A stretch of 64,000 nucleotides of DNA, from the NCBI RefSeq assembly GCF_001983175.1, contig NZ_MNPW01000015.1, positions 62,001 to 126,000 on the forward strand, written 5' to 3'. Below are positions 8,898-15,997 of this stretch, in pieces (the stretch's first letter is position 1; every line of letters starts with the position of its first letter). The notes beneath the pieces were generated by a model. That model saw only the letters and a list, made by a program, of their open reading frames with translations, had not been told where the DNA came from and did not search any database. The stretch comes from Pseudomonas cedrina subsp. cedrina (GTDB lineage: Bacteria > Pseudomonadota > Gammaproteobacteria > Pseudomonadales > Pseudomonadaceae). Position numbers and translations under genes: made by a program.

Positions 8898-10179
8898 CGG
8901 TGTTGCTCCGTGGGCGAGCGCGCAGCAGGGCGCCCGCCGCTTCAATAGAAAGGTTGCGCGCGTGCAGCCGGCCGAAACCCGGCTGGGCTGCCTCGCGAAA
9001 ATAGAGGTCGTAGTGGCCAGGGCTTACGGCCAGCAACGTGACCGGTGCGATGTGCGCGGCGGCGCAGGAGCGTGGGCAGCCGGACAGGTGCACGTCGTGG
9101 TCGGTGTGCAGCGCGGCCAGTTGCGCCGCATCGGCCTTGGTGTCGGCCAAGGCCTTGGCGCAGCCGCTGGAACCGGTGCAGGCGGTCATGCGCGCCAGGG
9201 GCTGGTCGGCGGAGCAGAGTAAGCCCAGTTGCGCCAGGCGTTCGGTCACGACACCAGGTTTTTCCACATAGGGCAGCAGCACGCCTTGCCAAGGCGTGAA
9301 GCGCAAGGTGCCGTCGCCATAATCGTCGGCGAGCTGGGCGGCGCCCTTGAGCATCGTCGAATCCAGGCGGCCCAGGGGCGCAACGGCCGCGACATAGAAC
9401 TGATTCTTTTGCGGCTGTGGATAAGTGCCCATGTGCAGCGAAGCGCCACTGGCGGGGCGTTTGAACCCATTCGCGCACAGCAGCGGCAGGCTCAGGCGGC
9501 TCAGCACCTTATCCACCACCAGGTGGCGCATGCGTGTTTGTTCCGGCGTGGCCACATCAAGAAAAGCTTCCAGCACCGCAGTTACCAGCGCGTGGCCCTG
9601 CTCCAATCGAACGGCGCCCAACGGCGCATCCAGGCCCGGGCAACCCGCCAGACCGAACGCGAGCAGCGTTTCGCCATTGCGCACGAACGCCGAGAGCCAC
9701 AGGTCATGGTGATGCTCGAGCATTGCCAGGGCTTCACCGCCATCCAATTGCACGGCGAACTTGGCCGACAGCTCATGGAAACGCGGGACGTTTTGCAGCG
9801 AGGCCAGGATCTGGTCCGCCAGCGGGCGCGTGTCGAACAGCATCTGCTCGTCGATACCGGCGCTGGGGCTGAGCATCAGGTTGCGCACGTCGTCACCGGC
9901 GGCGTTGCTCGGGCCGAGGCCAGCGGCCAGCAGCAGGGCGATCAACGCGTGCTCTTCGGCGCCGATCCCGCGAATCTGCAGATTGGCGCGGTTGGTCGCC
10001 TCGATCACCCCGCCGGCATAGGCCTGGGCCGCATCCGCGACCGCGCGGGCCTGGGCGGCGCTAATCGAGCCACCGGCCAATTTGATCCGGCAAATCCCGC
10101 CGTCCAACGCCTGGACAATACGCAGCAACCCCGGACAAGCCGAGGGGCGCAAGGTATTCACAGCGGGCGTCTGGTTCAC
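8890..10179 (-). CDS. cobG: Precorrin-3B synthase (CobG), sirohaem/4Fe-4S oxygenase
   Basis: Uses oxygen to hydroxylate precorrin-3A at C20 and form the gamma-lactone, the step that defines the aerobic pathway. It resembles nitrite/sulfite reductases: the C-terminal half carries TACTGSSGCAKAL (Cys-x5-Cys) and HLSGCPRSCA (Cys-x3-Cys), the four ligands of the 4Fe-4S cluster. The start is uncertain: GTG at 10179 gives 429 residues beginning just before the conserved RPSACPGLLR, while ATG at 10236 adds 19 residues; neither has a strong ribosome site. First gene of the leftward operon, divergent from cobL with under 100 bases between them. Confidence 0.9.
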   Translation of the reverse strand: MNQTPAVNTLRPSACPGLLRIVQALDGGICRIKLAGGSISAAQARAVADAAQAYAGGVIEATNRANLQIRGIGAEEHALIALLLAAGLGPSNAAGDDVRNLMLSPSAGIDEQMLFDTRPLADQILASLQNVPRFHELSAKFAVQLDGGEALAMLEHHHDLWLSAFVRNGETLLAFGLAGCPGLDAPLGAVRLEQGHALVTAVLEAFLDVATPEQTRMRHLVVDKVLSRLSLPLLCANGFKRPASGASLHMGTYPQPQKNQFYVAAVAPLGRLDSTMLKGAAQLADDYGDGTLRFTPWQGVLLPYVEKPGVVTERLAQLGLLCSADQPLARMTACTGSSGCAKALADTKADAAQLAALHTDHDVHLSGCPRSCAAAHIAPVTLLAVSPGHYDLYFREAAQPGFGRLHARNLSIEAAGALLRARPRSNTDD

Positions 10180-10274
10180 GGGGCTACCGGTTGACGGGTA
10201 AAGGCGCGGTATTATGCCTGCTTTGTCCGGCGGCATGAAAAGCCTGCCCGTCGGATGTCGTTCAAGGAATGTTT

Positions 10275-11480
10275 ATGTCGCCCTGGCTGACGGTTGTAGG
10301 CATCGGTGAAGACGGCTTCAAGGGGCTGGGCAGGAATGCCCGGCACGCCCTGTTGCGCGCCACGCGGATTATAGGTGCACAGCGCCAGTTGGACTTGTTG
10401 CCGGTGTGTATTCGGGGCGAGCGTGAGCTGTGGCCGAGCCCGTTTTCACTGGCGCCGGTGCTGGCACGGCGCGGTACGCCGGTGTGTGTGCTGGCCAGCG
10501 GCGATCCGATGTTCTATGGCGTGGGCGCCAGCCTGGCGCGACAGATCGCGGCCGATGAGTTGCTGATTCTGCCGGCACCGTCGTCGGTATCCCTGGCGGC
10601 GGCGCGGTTGGGCTGGCCGTTGCAGGACGTGGTGACGCTGTCCGTGGTGGCGCGGCCGTTGGCGGCGCTCACTGCGCATCTGGCCAGTGGCTTGCGTTTG
10701 CTGGTGTTGAGCAATGACGGCAGCAGTCCTGCATCGATTGCCTCGCTGCTGGCTGAGTCTGGGTTCGGGCCCAGCCGGTTGACGGTGTTTGAACATTTGG
10801 GCGGCGCGGATGAGCGACGTCTCGACGGTCTGGCTGCGGATTGGCAGCACGCTCGGGTCGCCGATCTGAATCTGGTGGCCATCGACTGCCTGGCGGCTAT
10901 CGACACTCAGCCTCTGTCGCGCCTGGCCGGCCTGCCGGACTCGGCATTCAAGCACGACGGCCAACTGACCAAACGCGACGTGCGCGCCATGACCCTCGCC
11001 CGCCTCGCGCCGATGCCCGGCGAGCTGCTGTGGGACGTGGGCGCGGGCAGCGGTTCCATCGGTATCGAGTGGATGCGTGCGCACCCGGGGTGCCGCGCGC
11101 TGGCGATTGAAGCCGACGCGGGCCGCCAGGGCCTGATCGAACACAACCGCGACGCCCTCGGCGTACCCGGCCTGCAATTGATTCGCGGTAAGGCGCCCCA
11201 GGTTTTAAACGGCCTGGAAACTCCGGACGCCATCTTCATCGGCGGCGGCGTCACCCGCGACGGCGTGCTCGATACCTGCTGGCACCAGCTGCGCCCAGGT
11301 GGGCGGTTGGTTGCCAACGCCGTGACGCTGCAAAGCGAGATGACCTTGATGAACTGGCGCGCGCAGCATGGCGGCGAACTGACCCGCATTCATGTGGCCC
11401 ACGCGCAGCCATTGGGGGAGTTTGATACCTGGCGCCAGGCGCTGCCGATCACCTTGCTGGAAGTGGTCAAGCCGCTATGA
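10275..11480 (+). CDS. cobL: Precorrin-6Y C5,15-methyltransferase (decarboxylating)
   Basis: Bifunctional enzyme that methylates C5 and C15 and decarboxylates ring C, giving precorrin-8X. The N-terminal half is CbiE-like (WLTVVGIGEDGFKGLG, CVLASGDPMFYGVGASL); the C-terminal half from about residue 215 is CbiT-like, with SAM motif LLWDVGAGSGSIGIEW and IFIGGG. Length 401 is normal. The ATG at 10275 is six bases after AAGGA; an ATG at 10269 sits too close to that ribosome site. A possible promoter (TTGACG at 10191) lies upstream but its -10 is poor. Confidence 0.95.
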   Translation: MSPWLTVVGIGEDGFKGLGRNARHALLRATRIIGAQRQLDLLPVCIRGERELWPSPFSLAPVLARRGTPVCVLASGDPMFYGVGASLARQIAADELLILPAPSSVSLAAARLGWPLQDVVTLSVVARPLAALTAHLASGLRLLVLSNDGSSPASIASLLAESGFGPSRLTVFEHLGGADERRLDGLAADWQHARVADLNLVAIDCLAAIDTQPLSRLAGLPDSAFKHDGQLTKRDVRAMTLARLAPMPGELLWDVGAGSGSIGIEWMRAHPGCRALAIEADAGRQGLIEHNRDALGVPGLQLIRGKAPQVLNGLETPDAIFIGGGVTRDGVLDTCWHQLRPGGRLVANAVTLQSEMTLMNWRAQHGGELTRIHVAHAQPLGEFDTWRQALPITLLEVVKPL

Positions 11481-12202
11481 AAAGAATCCTGCTGCTGGGT
11501 GGCGTAACTGAAGCGCTGGCCATCGCCCGAACCTTGGGGCCGGAGCATATCTACAGTCTGGCGGGGGTGGGGCGTGTGCCTACCGATCTCATCTGCCAGG
11601 TACGTGTAGGCGGTTATGGTGGCGCTGAAGGATTGGCGCAGTTTGTTCGCAATGAGCGGATCAGTTTGATCCTCGACGCGACCCATCCGTATGCGGCGCA
11701 GATCAGCCAGAACGCGGCCCAGGCGGCGCAGTTATGCGGTGTGCCATGCTGGGCATTGCGCCGCCCGGCGTGGCAACCGCAGGCGGGGGATGATTGGCGT
11801 GAAGTCAGCGATTGGGCCTCGTTGATTGAAGCATTGAAACCCTTCAAGCGCCCCCTCTTCACCCTGGGCCGCGAGCCGTTGCAGCATCTCGACGAAATCC
11901 CCGCCGATCAATTCTGGACGCTACGGGCGCTGGATGTTTATCCGGGGAACGAGCGCTGTGAAGTGATCGGCGCGCGTGGGCCGTTTCTGATCGAGGACGA
12001 GCGTGCGCTGTTTGAACGGCGGCAGATCGATGTGCTGATCAGCAAGAACAGCGGCAGCACCGCCACCGAACCGAAGCTGGAAGTCGCGCGGGAGCGTGGG
12101 GTGCCGGTATTGGTGTTGAAGCGGCCGGTGTTGGTTGCGGTGGATCGGGAGCTTTTGTCGCCCGCAGAAACAATCGATTCGTTGGCAGATTTCATTCGAT
12201 AG
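11477..12202 (+). CDS. cobK: Precorrin-6A reductase
   Basis: Reduces the macrocycle of precorrin-6A with NADPH, the step before CobL acts. The 241 residues begin with a nucleotide-binding strand-loop (KRILLLGGVTEALAIAR) and contain DATHPYAAQISQNA and ISKNSGSTATEPKLEVARERGVPVLV, all typical of CobK/CbiJ. Start overlaps the cobL stop by four bases (ATGA), so both are one translationally coupled pair. Confidence 0.95.
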   Translation: MKRILLLGGVTEALAIARTLGPEHIYSLAGVGRVPTDLICQVRVGGYGGAEGLAQFVRNERISLILDATHPYAAQISQNAAQAAQLCGVPCWALRRPAWQPQAGDDWREVSDWASLIEALKPFKRPLFTLGREPLQHLDEIPADQFWTLRALDVYPGNERCEVIGARGPFLIEDERALFERRQIDVLISKNSGSTATEPKLEVARERGVPVLVLKRPVLVAVDRELLSPAETIDSLADFIR

Positions 12203-12329
12203 ATCAGGATCATCCGCCACTCTCTATCCAATCTGTTTGTTACCTCAAGGGACGGCGATGAACCCACAACATGAAATGCTAAACTCCAAGAACAGTTCAA
12301 GCCAGACTCAATTACATTCAGGAGCTGAC

Positions 12330-12608
12330 ATGATAGAAGTTAAAGAAGCCGTTAAAGTTGCAAAGGCAGCAGCAAATGACTTTCTCGGACAAGAAATGGT
12401 GTTGAACGATTTAATGCTTGAAGAAGTAGAGCTGGATCAAAACAATAAGGCCTGGGCAATAACACTGGGATTTAACGTACCAAACCCTAACAAACTCCAC
12501 AGAATAGGCGCAGCCATTTCCGGAGAGATGTTTGCAAGAAAATACAAAACCTTCATCATTGATGCGGAGACTGGCGAGTTCCGCTCCATGAAGATCCGTG
12601 AAATATGA
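12330..12608 (+). CDS. Small PepSY-like protein paired with a PIN nuclease
   Basis: A 92-residue protein whose layout resembles a single PepSY-type domain: an N-terminal amphipathic helix (VKEAVKVAKAAANDFL), a strand pair with AWAITLGFNV, and a final KTFIIDAETGEFRSMKIREI hairpin. No signal peptide. The ATG follows AGGAGCTGAC, a good ribosome site; earlier in-frame codons from 12257 lack one. Its stop overlaps the start of the PIN-domain gene (ATGA), so they form one transcription unit. Base composition is clearly more AT-rich than the cobalamin genes, suggesting transfer. The fold is my inference from pattern; the function is unknown. Confidence 0.75.
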   Translation: MIEVKEAVKVAKAAANDFLGQEMVLNDLMLEEVELDQNNKAWAITLGFNVPNPNKLHRIGAAISGEMFARKYKTFIIDAETGEFRSMKIREI

Positions 12609-13093
12609 TAGATACCTACATCAAGCAATATCGAAGAAAGGGAATCATAGTTGATACCAACTTGTTACTTCTGGCACTGGTAGGGGGAACCTCCAGTATT
12701 GTAGGGTTCAAAAGAACACGCGGTTACAGCGATGAAGACTATCAACTTTTACTCAAAGTAATTGATCAGTTCGAAAAGCTTGTTTCAACCCCTCACATTC
12801 TCGCTGAAGTCAGCAACCTGACAAATGGAATTTATGGGAGCAAGCTGCACGATTTCTATGCAACGTTAAAAAACTCACTTTCAACAATCATCGAGATTCA
12901 TAATCCGGCCCTGGATATAAGTCGCGATTATGAGCTGTCACCCTACGGCCTTACCGACGTCGGCATTGTTGCCGCAGCAAAAGATAATTATCTGGTTTTG
13001 ACGGATGACCTCAGAGTCGCGGGGTTCGCTCATCAGCACTGCGTAGATGTCGTGAACTTCAATCATATACGCGAAGCAAGCTGGGACGTTTAA
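12605..13093 (+). CDS. PIN-domain protein (putative ribonuclease)
   Basis: A 162-residue protein with the acidic residues of PIN nucleases: D17 in IIVDTNLLLLAL, E68 in PHILAEVSN, D118 in GLTDVGI and D134/D135 in LVLTDDLRVAG. PIN proteins cut RNA with divalent metals; VapC toxins belong to the family, but this one is longer than most VapCs (about 130) and its partner is not a DNA-binding antitoxin. It overlaps the preceding gene by four bases and is equally AT-rich. Function as toxin, housekeeping RNase or defence component cannot be decided from sequence. Confidence 0.85.
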   Translation: MIDTYIKQYRRKGIIVDTNLLLLALVGGTSSIVGFKRTRGYSDEDYQLLLKVIDQFEKLVSTPHILAEVSNLTNGIYGSKLHDFYATLKNSLSTIIEIHNPALDISRDYELSPYGLTDVGIVAAAKDNYLVLTDDLRVAGFAHQHCVDVVNFNHIREASWDV

Positions 13094-13151
13094 AGCGTGT
13101 CACAGGATCATTCCCACGCGTCAGCGCAGGAACGATCGATCATCGCACTGC

Positions 13152-13391
13152 CTAACTGCGTTGCCCTGCACCTTCTTGCACCCTATCGGCAAGCAACTGC
13201 GCAAGCTCTATCAACTGCGCAACGCCGAGCAATTCCTCTCGTTTCGGGCCTTCCAGGTTAAACGCAAGATCGCAACTCAGCGCATTGGCCGAGGCGAGTG
13301 TTTCGCTGAGATTGACCAGCAGGTCTTCGGTACCGATGCCGTCAGCTACGGTGAAGAGCCGGATGGGGGGATTTGGGGTGGGTTTGATCAT
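13152..13391 (-). CDS. Short DUF6124-type protein
   Basis: A 79-residue protein starting MIKPTPNPP and containing FTVADGIGTEDLLVNLSETLASANAL and LLGVAQLIELAQLLADRV. This matches, from memory, the C-terminal part of the DUF6124 family, small helical proteins found in many copies in Pseudomonas. Family members are usually about 110 residues, so the linker between the PNPP start and the helical part is short here. AAGGA lies seven bases before the ATG. About 55 bases upstream begins the 78-nt structured element also found before the small gene at 43732. Function unknown. Confidence 0.75.
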   Translation of the reverse strand: MIKPTPNPPIRLFTVADGIGTEDLLVNLSETLASANALSCDLAFNLEGPKREELLGVAQLIELAQLLADRVQEGAGQRS

Positions 13392-13446
13392 TGTGGATTC
13401 CTTAATCTAAGTGGAGCTGCCAACTAATCGCCGCGATGCGATGAGG

Positions 13447-13524
13447 GGTGGCAGCTGTGCGCAGGTTCGCGGACCGGAGATTAAGGAAGCCGGCATACCC
13501 GAAGGTATCCCGCGCACAGCCACC
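13447..13524 (-). ncRNA. 78-nt structured leader element, copy 1
   Basis: Read on the minus strand (towards the gene starting at 13391) the ends GGTGGC-TGTGCGC and GCGCACA-GCT-GCCACC pair as a 13-bp stem with a three-base bulge. Within it is the hairpin ATACC-TTCG-GGTAT, then a CCGG...CCGG repeat. A second copy at 43599-43676 has the same length, about 86 percent identity by eye, and the hairpin AGACC-TTCG-GGTCT, where one T-A pair became G-C. Both copies precede a short gene at the same distance and orientation, suggesting a cis-acting RNA. I cannot name an Rfam family for it; a phage C4-like antisense RNA is one possibility to test. Confidence 0.7.
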
Positions 13525-13601
13525 ATAGCGCCCACAGTAGACGATAAAAAAGCGTCAACTGAAAGGAGACAGTACTTAATCAATACGAGCCGCGACGCCC
13601 G

Positions 13602-13621
13602 ACCGCTGAGTTTGCAGCGGT
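13602..13621. other. Hairpin in the 497-base gap 13392-13888
   Basis: A perfect 7-bp stem ACCGCTG/CAGCGGT with a six-base loop. No T-run follows. Apart from this and the 78-nt element, I see nothing firmly identifiable in 13525-13888; a reading frame open from 13667 is not supported as coding upstream of the toxin start at 13889. Confidence 0.3.
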
Positions 13622-13888
13622 GTACGGAGACTAGAGATTGAGCGTCCTAGGGACAACCTCAAAGACTTGTCGGAAATTTCTATTTATACGGATAACCAGT
13701 CCTATCAGGCTTCACCACCAAAAGCCGAATCCCCCTACAAACACTTCCGAACAAGCTGGCTGGCTCAGCCAAAAGCCCCCGCCCTAACCTCCCTCTCGCG
13801 GTTTTGCTCCGGCGCCCGCGATGCGGATGCACTGCTTTTGCAGCGCGTCACAACTTGCCAACATGTATCCCAAGGAATACGATCCGAG

Positions 13889-14191
13889 ATGATTCACTTC
13901 AAGAGATCTGATGAGTTTCAGGAGTGGCTTTATTCGCTACGCAGTAAACCCGCCCATGGACGCGTGCTGACAAGATTGGATAACGCTGGAATGGGCAATT
14001 TTGGAGACTGCGAGAACGTCGGAAATGGCGTATCCGAAATGCGCATCCACTATGGCCCTGGATACCGGGTGTACTTCAAGCGTATAGGTGAAGTGGTTTA
14101 CCTACTGTTGATAGGTGGCGATAAATCAACGCAAAAACGCGACATCGAGCGCGCTAAAGAAATTGCCGATGAACTTGAAAAAAAGGAGTGA
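13889..14191 (+). CDS. higB: HigB/RelE-family toxin (addiction module killer protein)
   Basis: A 100-residue protein of the phage Gp49-like HigB family, RelE-fold mRNA interferases that cut translated mRNA. Signatures are the N-terminal FQEWLYSLRSKPAHGRVLTRLDNAGMGNFGDCENVGNGVSEMRI, GPGYRVYF and the C-terminal LIGGDKSTQKRDIERAKEIA. Toxin precedes antitoxin, the usual HigBA order. I chose the ATG at 13889, which gives the family's normal length; AAGGA lies 12 bases upstream, a little far. A longer in-frame open stretch back to 13667 is unlikely to be translated. Confidence 0.9.
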   Translation: MIHFKRSDEFQEWLYSLRSKPAHGRVLTRLDNAGMGNFGDCENVGNGVSEMRIHYGPGYRVYFKRIGEVVYLLLIGGDKSTQKRDIERAKEIADELEKKE

Positions 14192-14194
14192 CCC

Positions 14195-14482
14195 ATGACT
14201 CAATTTAAAGATTTCGACATAGCCGAGCATCTGACGACCCCTGAGGACATGGCGGAGTATCTCGAAGCTTCTTTCGAAGAAGACTCCGGTGACGGATTGC
14301 TGATTCGCTCAGCGCTCAACAATATCGCCCGCGCCCAAGGCATGACCCAAATAGCCCGCGACGCCGGCCTCGGACGAGAAAGTCTGTACAAAGCCCTCTC
14401 CAGCACTGGCAATCCCGAATTCGCGACTATCATGAAAGTCATGAAAGCTCTGGGCCTCAAGCTTCACGCCACGGCGGTCTGA
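14195..14482 (+). CDS. higA: HigA-family antitoxin (addiction module antidote protein)
   Basis: A 95-residue helix-turn-helix protein that should neutralise HigB and repress the operon. The HTH is around MTQIARDAGLGRESLYKALSSTGNPEFATIMKVMKALGLKL, typical of the antidote family; the N-terminus begins with the usual FDIAEHLTTPEDMAEYLEASFEE. It starts three bases after the toxin stop, with AAGGAG overlapping the toxin's last codons. Confidence 0.92.
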   Translation: MTQFKDFDIAEHLTTPEDMAEYLEASFEEDSGDGLLIRSALNNIARAQGMTQIARDAGLGRESLYKALSSTGNPEFATIMKVMKALGLKLHATAV

Positions 14483-14530
14483 CCCAACTGCGACACCAAA
14501 CCACACCGCCCTTTTTTACTTATCCCCCCC

Positions 14531-14555
14531 GATCAGGCTAAATACCCGCCTGATC
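14531..14555. promoter_or_regulatory. Inverted repeat upstream of the copper operon
   Basis: A perfect 8-bp inverted repeat GATCAGGC/GCCTGATC separated by nine bases, 25 bases before the first DUF2946 ATG. No T-run follows, which argues against an intrinsic terminator for the HigBA operon; it may be an operator for a metal-responsive repressor or an mRNA leader hairpin. Confidence 0.4.
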
Positions 14556-14579
14556 GTTTAACCCTACGGATTGTCCGCC

Positions 14580-14975
14580 ATGGCCCGTCAACGCTTTGCA
14601 ATTGCCTGGATCGCCTGCCTTGCAGTGCTGTTCAACGCCTTTGCCATGCCGCTGGCCAGTGCGATGCAGCAGACGGACGATCCGGTAAAGCGCCTGATGT
14701 GGGGCAGCTTCTGTTCTTCCAACGGCGCCAGCCTCAAGGCGATAGCCCTGGGCAAGCTGGAGATTCCGGCGCCGCAGCAGGACGATCACTCCGCCATGCA
14801 GCACTGCTGGTGTTGCTCCGGCTCACCGTCGCTGGTGGCGTTGCCAGGGCATGTACCGCAGTTGTATGTCACGCGCTTCACGGCGGTGCAGAGCCTGCCG
14901 CCAACCCATCTGCAAAACCCAACCCCGCGCCAGCAATGGCCGAGCCTCAACCCCCGCGCTTCTCCGACGGCCTGA
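14580..14975 (+). CDS. DUF2946 family protein
   Basis: A 131-residue exported or membrane-anchored protein with an N-terminal signal (RFAIAWIACLAVLFNAFAMPLASA) and a Cys/His cluster (DDHSAMQHCWCCSG), the hallmark of DUF2946. Members sit beside copper and other metal uptake genes in Proteobacteria and are presumed periplasmic metal-binding proteins; this is a context inference. ATG at 14580 rather than the TTG at 14571. First gene of the apparent five-gene copper operon. Confidence 0.85.
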   Translation: MARQRFAIAWIACLAVLFNAFAMPLASAMQQTDDPVKRLMWGSFCSSNGASLKAIALGKLEIPAPQQDDHSAMQHCWCCSGSPSLVALPGHVPQLYVTRFTAVQSLPPTHLQNPTPRQQWPSLNPRASPTA

Positions 14976-15021
14976 TTGCTTCGCAAGTGAACTGCGTTTA
15001 GACCCGTTCTGGAGAACTGCC

Positions 15022-15504
15022 ATGCTCAAATCTTCCCTGCTTCTGGCTGCGTTGCTGCTGCCGGTGTTCAGTGCCGCCAATGCCGAAGACTACAAGGCCG
15101 GCGACTTGCTGGTCAGCGATCCCTGGTCCCAGGAATTGCCGCCCAACGCCCCCACCGTCGCGGCGTATTTCGTGATTCATAACACCGGCGCCACCCCGGA
15201 TCGCCTGCTCAGCGCCGACACGCCGCTGGCGGAAACAGCGCAGCTGCATGAGCACGTGATGCAAGGCGACCTGATGAAGATGCAGCAAGTGCCCAGTGTC
15301 GCGGTCCCGGCCAAGGGCGAGCTGACCTTCGCGCCGATGGCTTACCACGTGATGCTACTGGGCATCAAAGACCGCAGCCTGTTGGCCGACGGCAAGCAAT
15401 TCCCGCTGACCCTGACCTTTGAAAAAGCCGGCAAGCTCGAGGTGGAGGTGTCGGTACAAAAGGTGCCGCCGATGGCCGCCCACGCGCATAAGCACGCCCA
15501 GTAG
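15022..15504 (+). CDS. Periplasmic copper chaperone PCuAC
   Basis: PCuAC proteins bind Cu(I) in the periplasm and hand it to cytochrome oxidase assembly. The 160-residue precursor has a signal peptide (cut near NAEDYKAG) and the exact family motif H-x10-M-x21-H-x-M at H76, M87, H109 and M111. A His-rich tail (HAHKHAQ) gives extra metal ligands. GGAG precedes the ATG by seven bases. It sits between two DUF2946 genes and upstream of the OprC receptor. Confidence 0.93.
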   Translation: MLKSSLLLAALLLPVFSAANAEDYKAGDLLVSDPWSQELPPNAPTVAAYFVIHNTGATPDRLLSADTPLAETAQLHEHVMQGDLMKMQQVPSVAVPAKGELTFAPMAYHVMLLGIKDRSLLADGKQFPLTLTFEKAGKLEVEVSVQKVPPMAAHAHKHAQ

Positions 15505-15515
15505 GCGGTTACTCG

Positions 15516-15905
15516 ATGGGCGCCCCACGCGCCAGGTTCTCTCCACATTCGCGCGTAAGACGCGGCAGTTGGATCAGCCTGTTCGCCATGCTGATGATCT
15601 TTATCGGTCCGCTGATCTCCCAGGCGATGCCGATGGACCATCACGCCGGAATGTCGATGAGCATGCCGATGGAACACGGCGATGCTCATCACAAAAAAGT
15701 GCCTGACGAACACCACGCCCTCTGGTCCAAGTGCGGCTATTGCGATCTGCTTTACAGCTGCCCTGCCCTGCCTGGCGGTATTCCAACGCTCACCCTGAGC
15801 AGTCCGCTCCCGGCCAACACCCTCACCCCCGCCACGCGCCTGGGCCATGCCCAACAGAGCATCTTCCCCGGCGCCCGCAGTCGCGCGCCGCCCATCGCCT
15901 CGTAA
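15516..15905 (+). CDS. DUF2946 family protein, second copy
   Basis: A 129-residue protein with one hydrophobic N-terminal segment (SWISLFAMLMIFIGPLISQAMP), a Met/His-rich stretch (MDHHAGMSMSMPMEHGDAHHKK) that looks copper-binding, and the DUF2946 motif LWSKCGYCDLLYSCPALP. It begins 11 bases after the PCuAC stop. Only distantly similar to the other DUF2946 protein of the operon. Confidence 0.85.
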   Translation: MGAPRARFSPHSRVRRGSWISLFAMLMIFIGPLISQAMPMDHHAGMSMSMPMEHGDAHHKKVPDEHHALWSKCGYCDLLYSCPALPGGIPTLTLSSPLPANTLTPATRLGHAQQSIFPGARSRAPPIAS

Positions 15906-15997
15906 GCACTGACACCGTTACTTCACCCCGGCCGACTTTAGACAGACAGCCGCAGGCTGCTGGCCGTGTTGTTTACGATTGATAAATGGAAGTTGTC

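Noticed and set aside
12605..13093. Classical VapBC toxin-antitoxin pair
   Set aside because: The PIN protein is longer than typical VapC and the upstream partner lacks an AbrB, RHH or HTH DNA-binding antitoxin pattern; described as a PIN cassette of unknown type instead.
13667..13888. In-frame extension upstream of the HigB toxin
   Set aside because: The HigB family begins at the ATG at 13889; the upstream residues have no family similarity and the extension would make the toxin about 70 residues too long.
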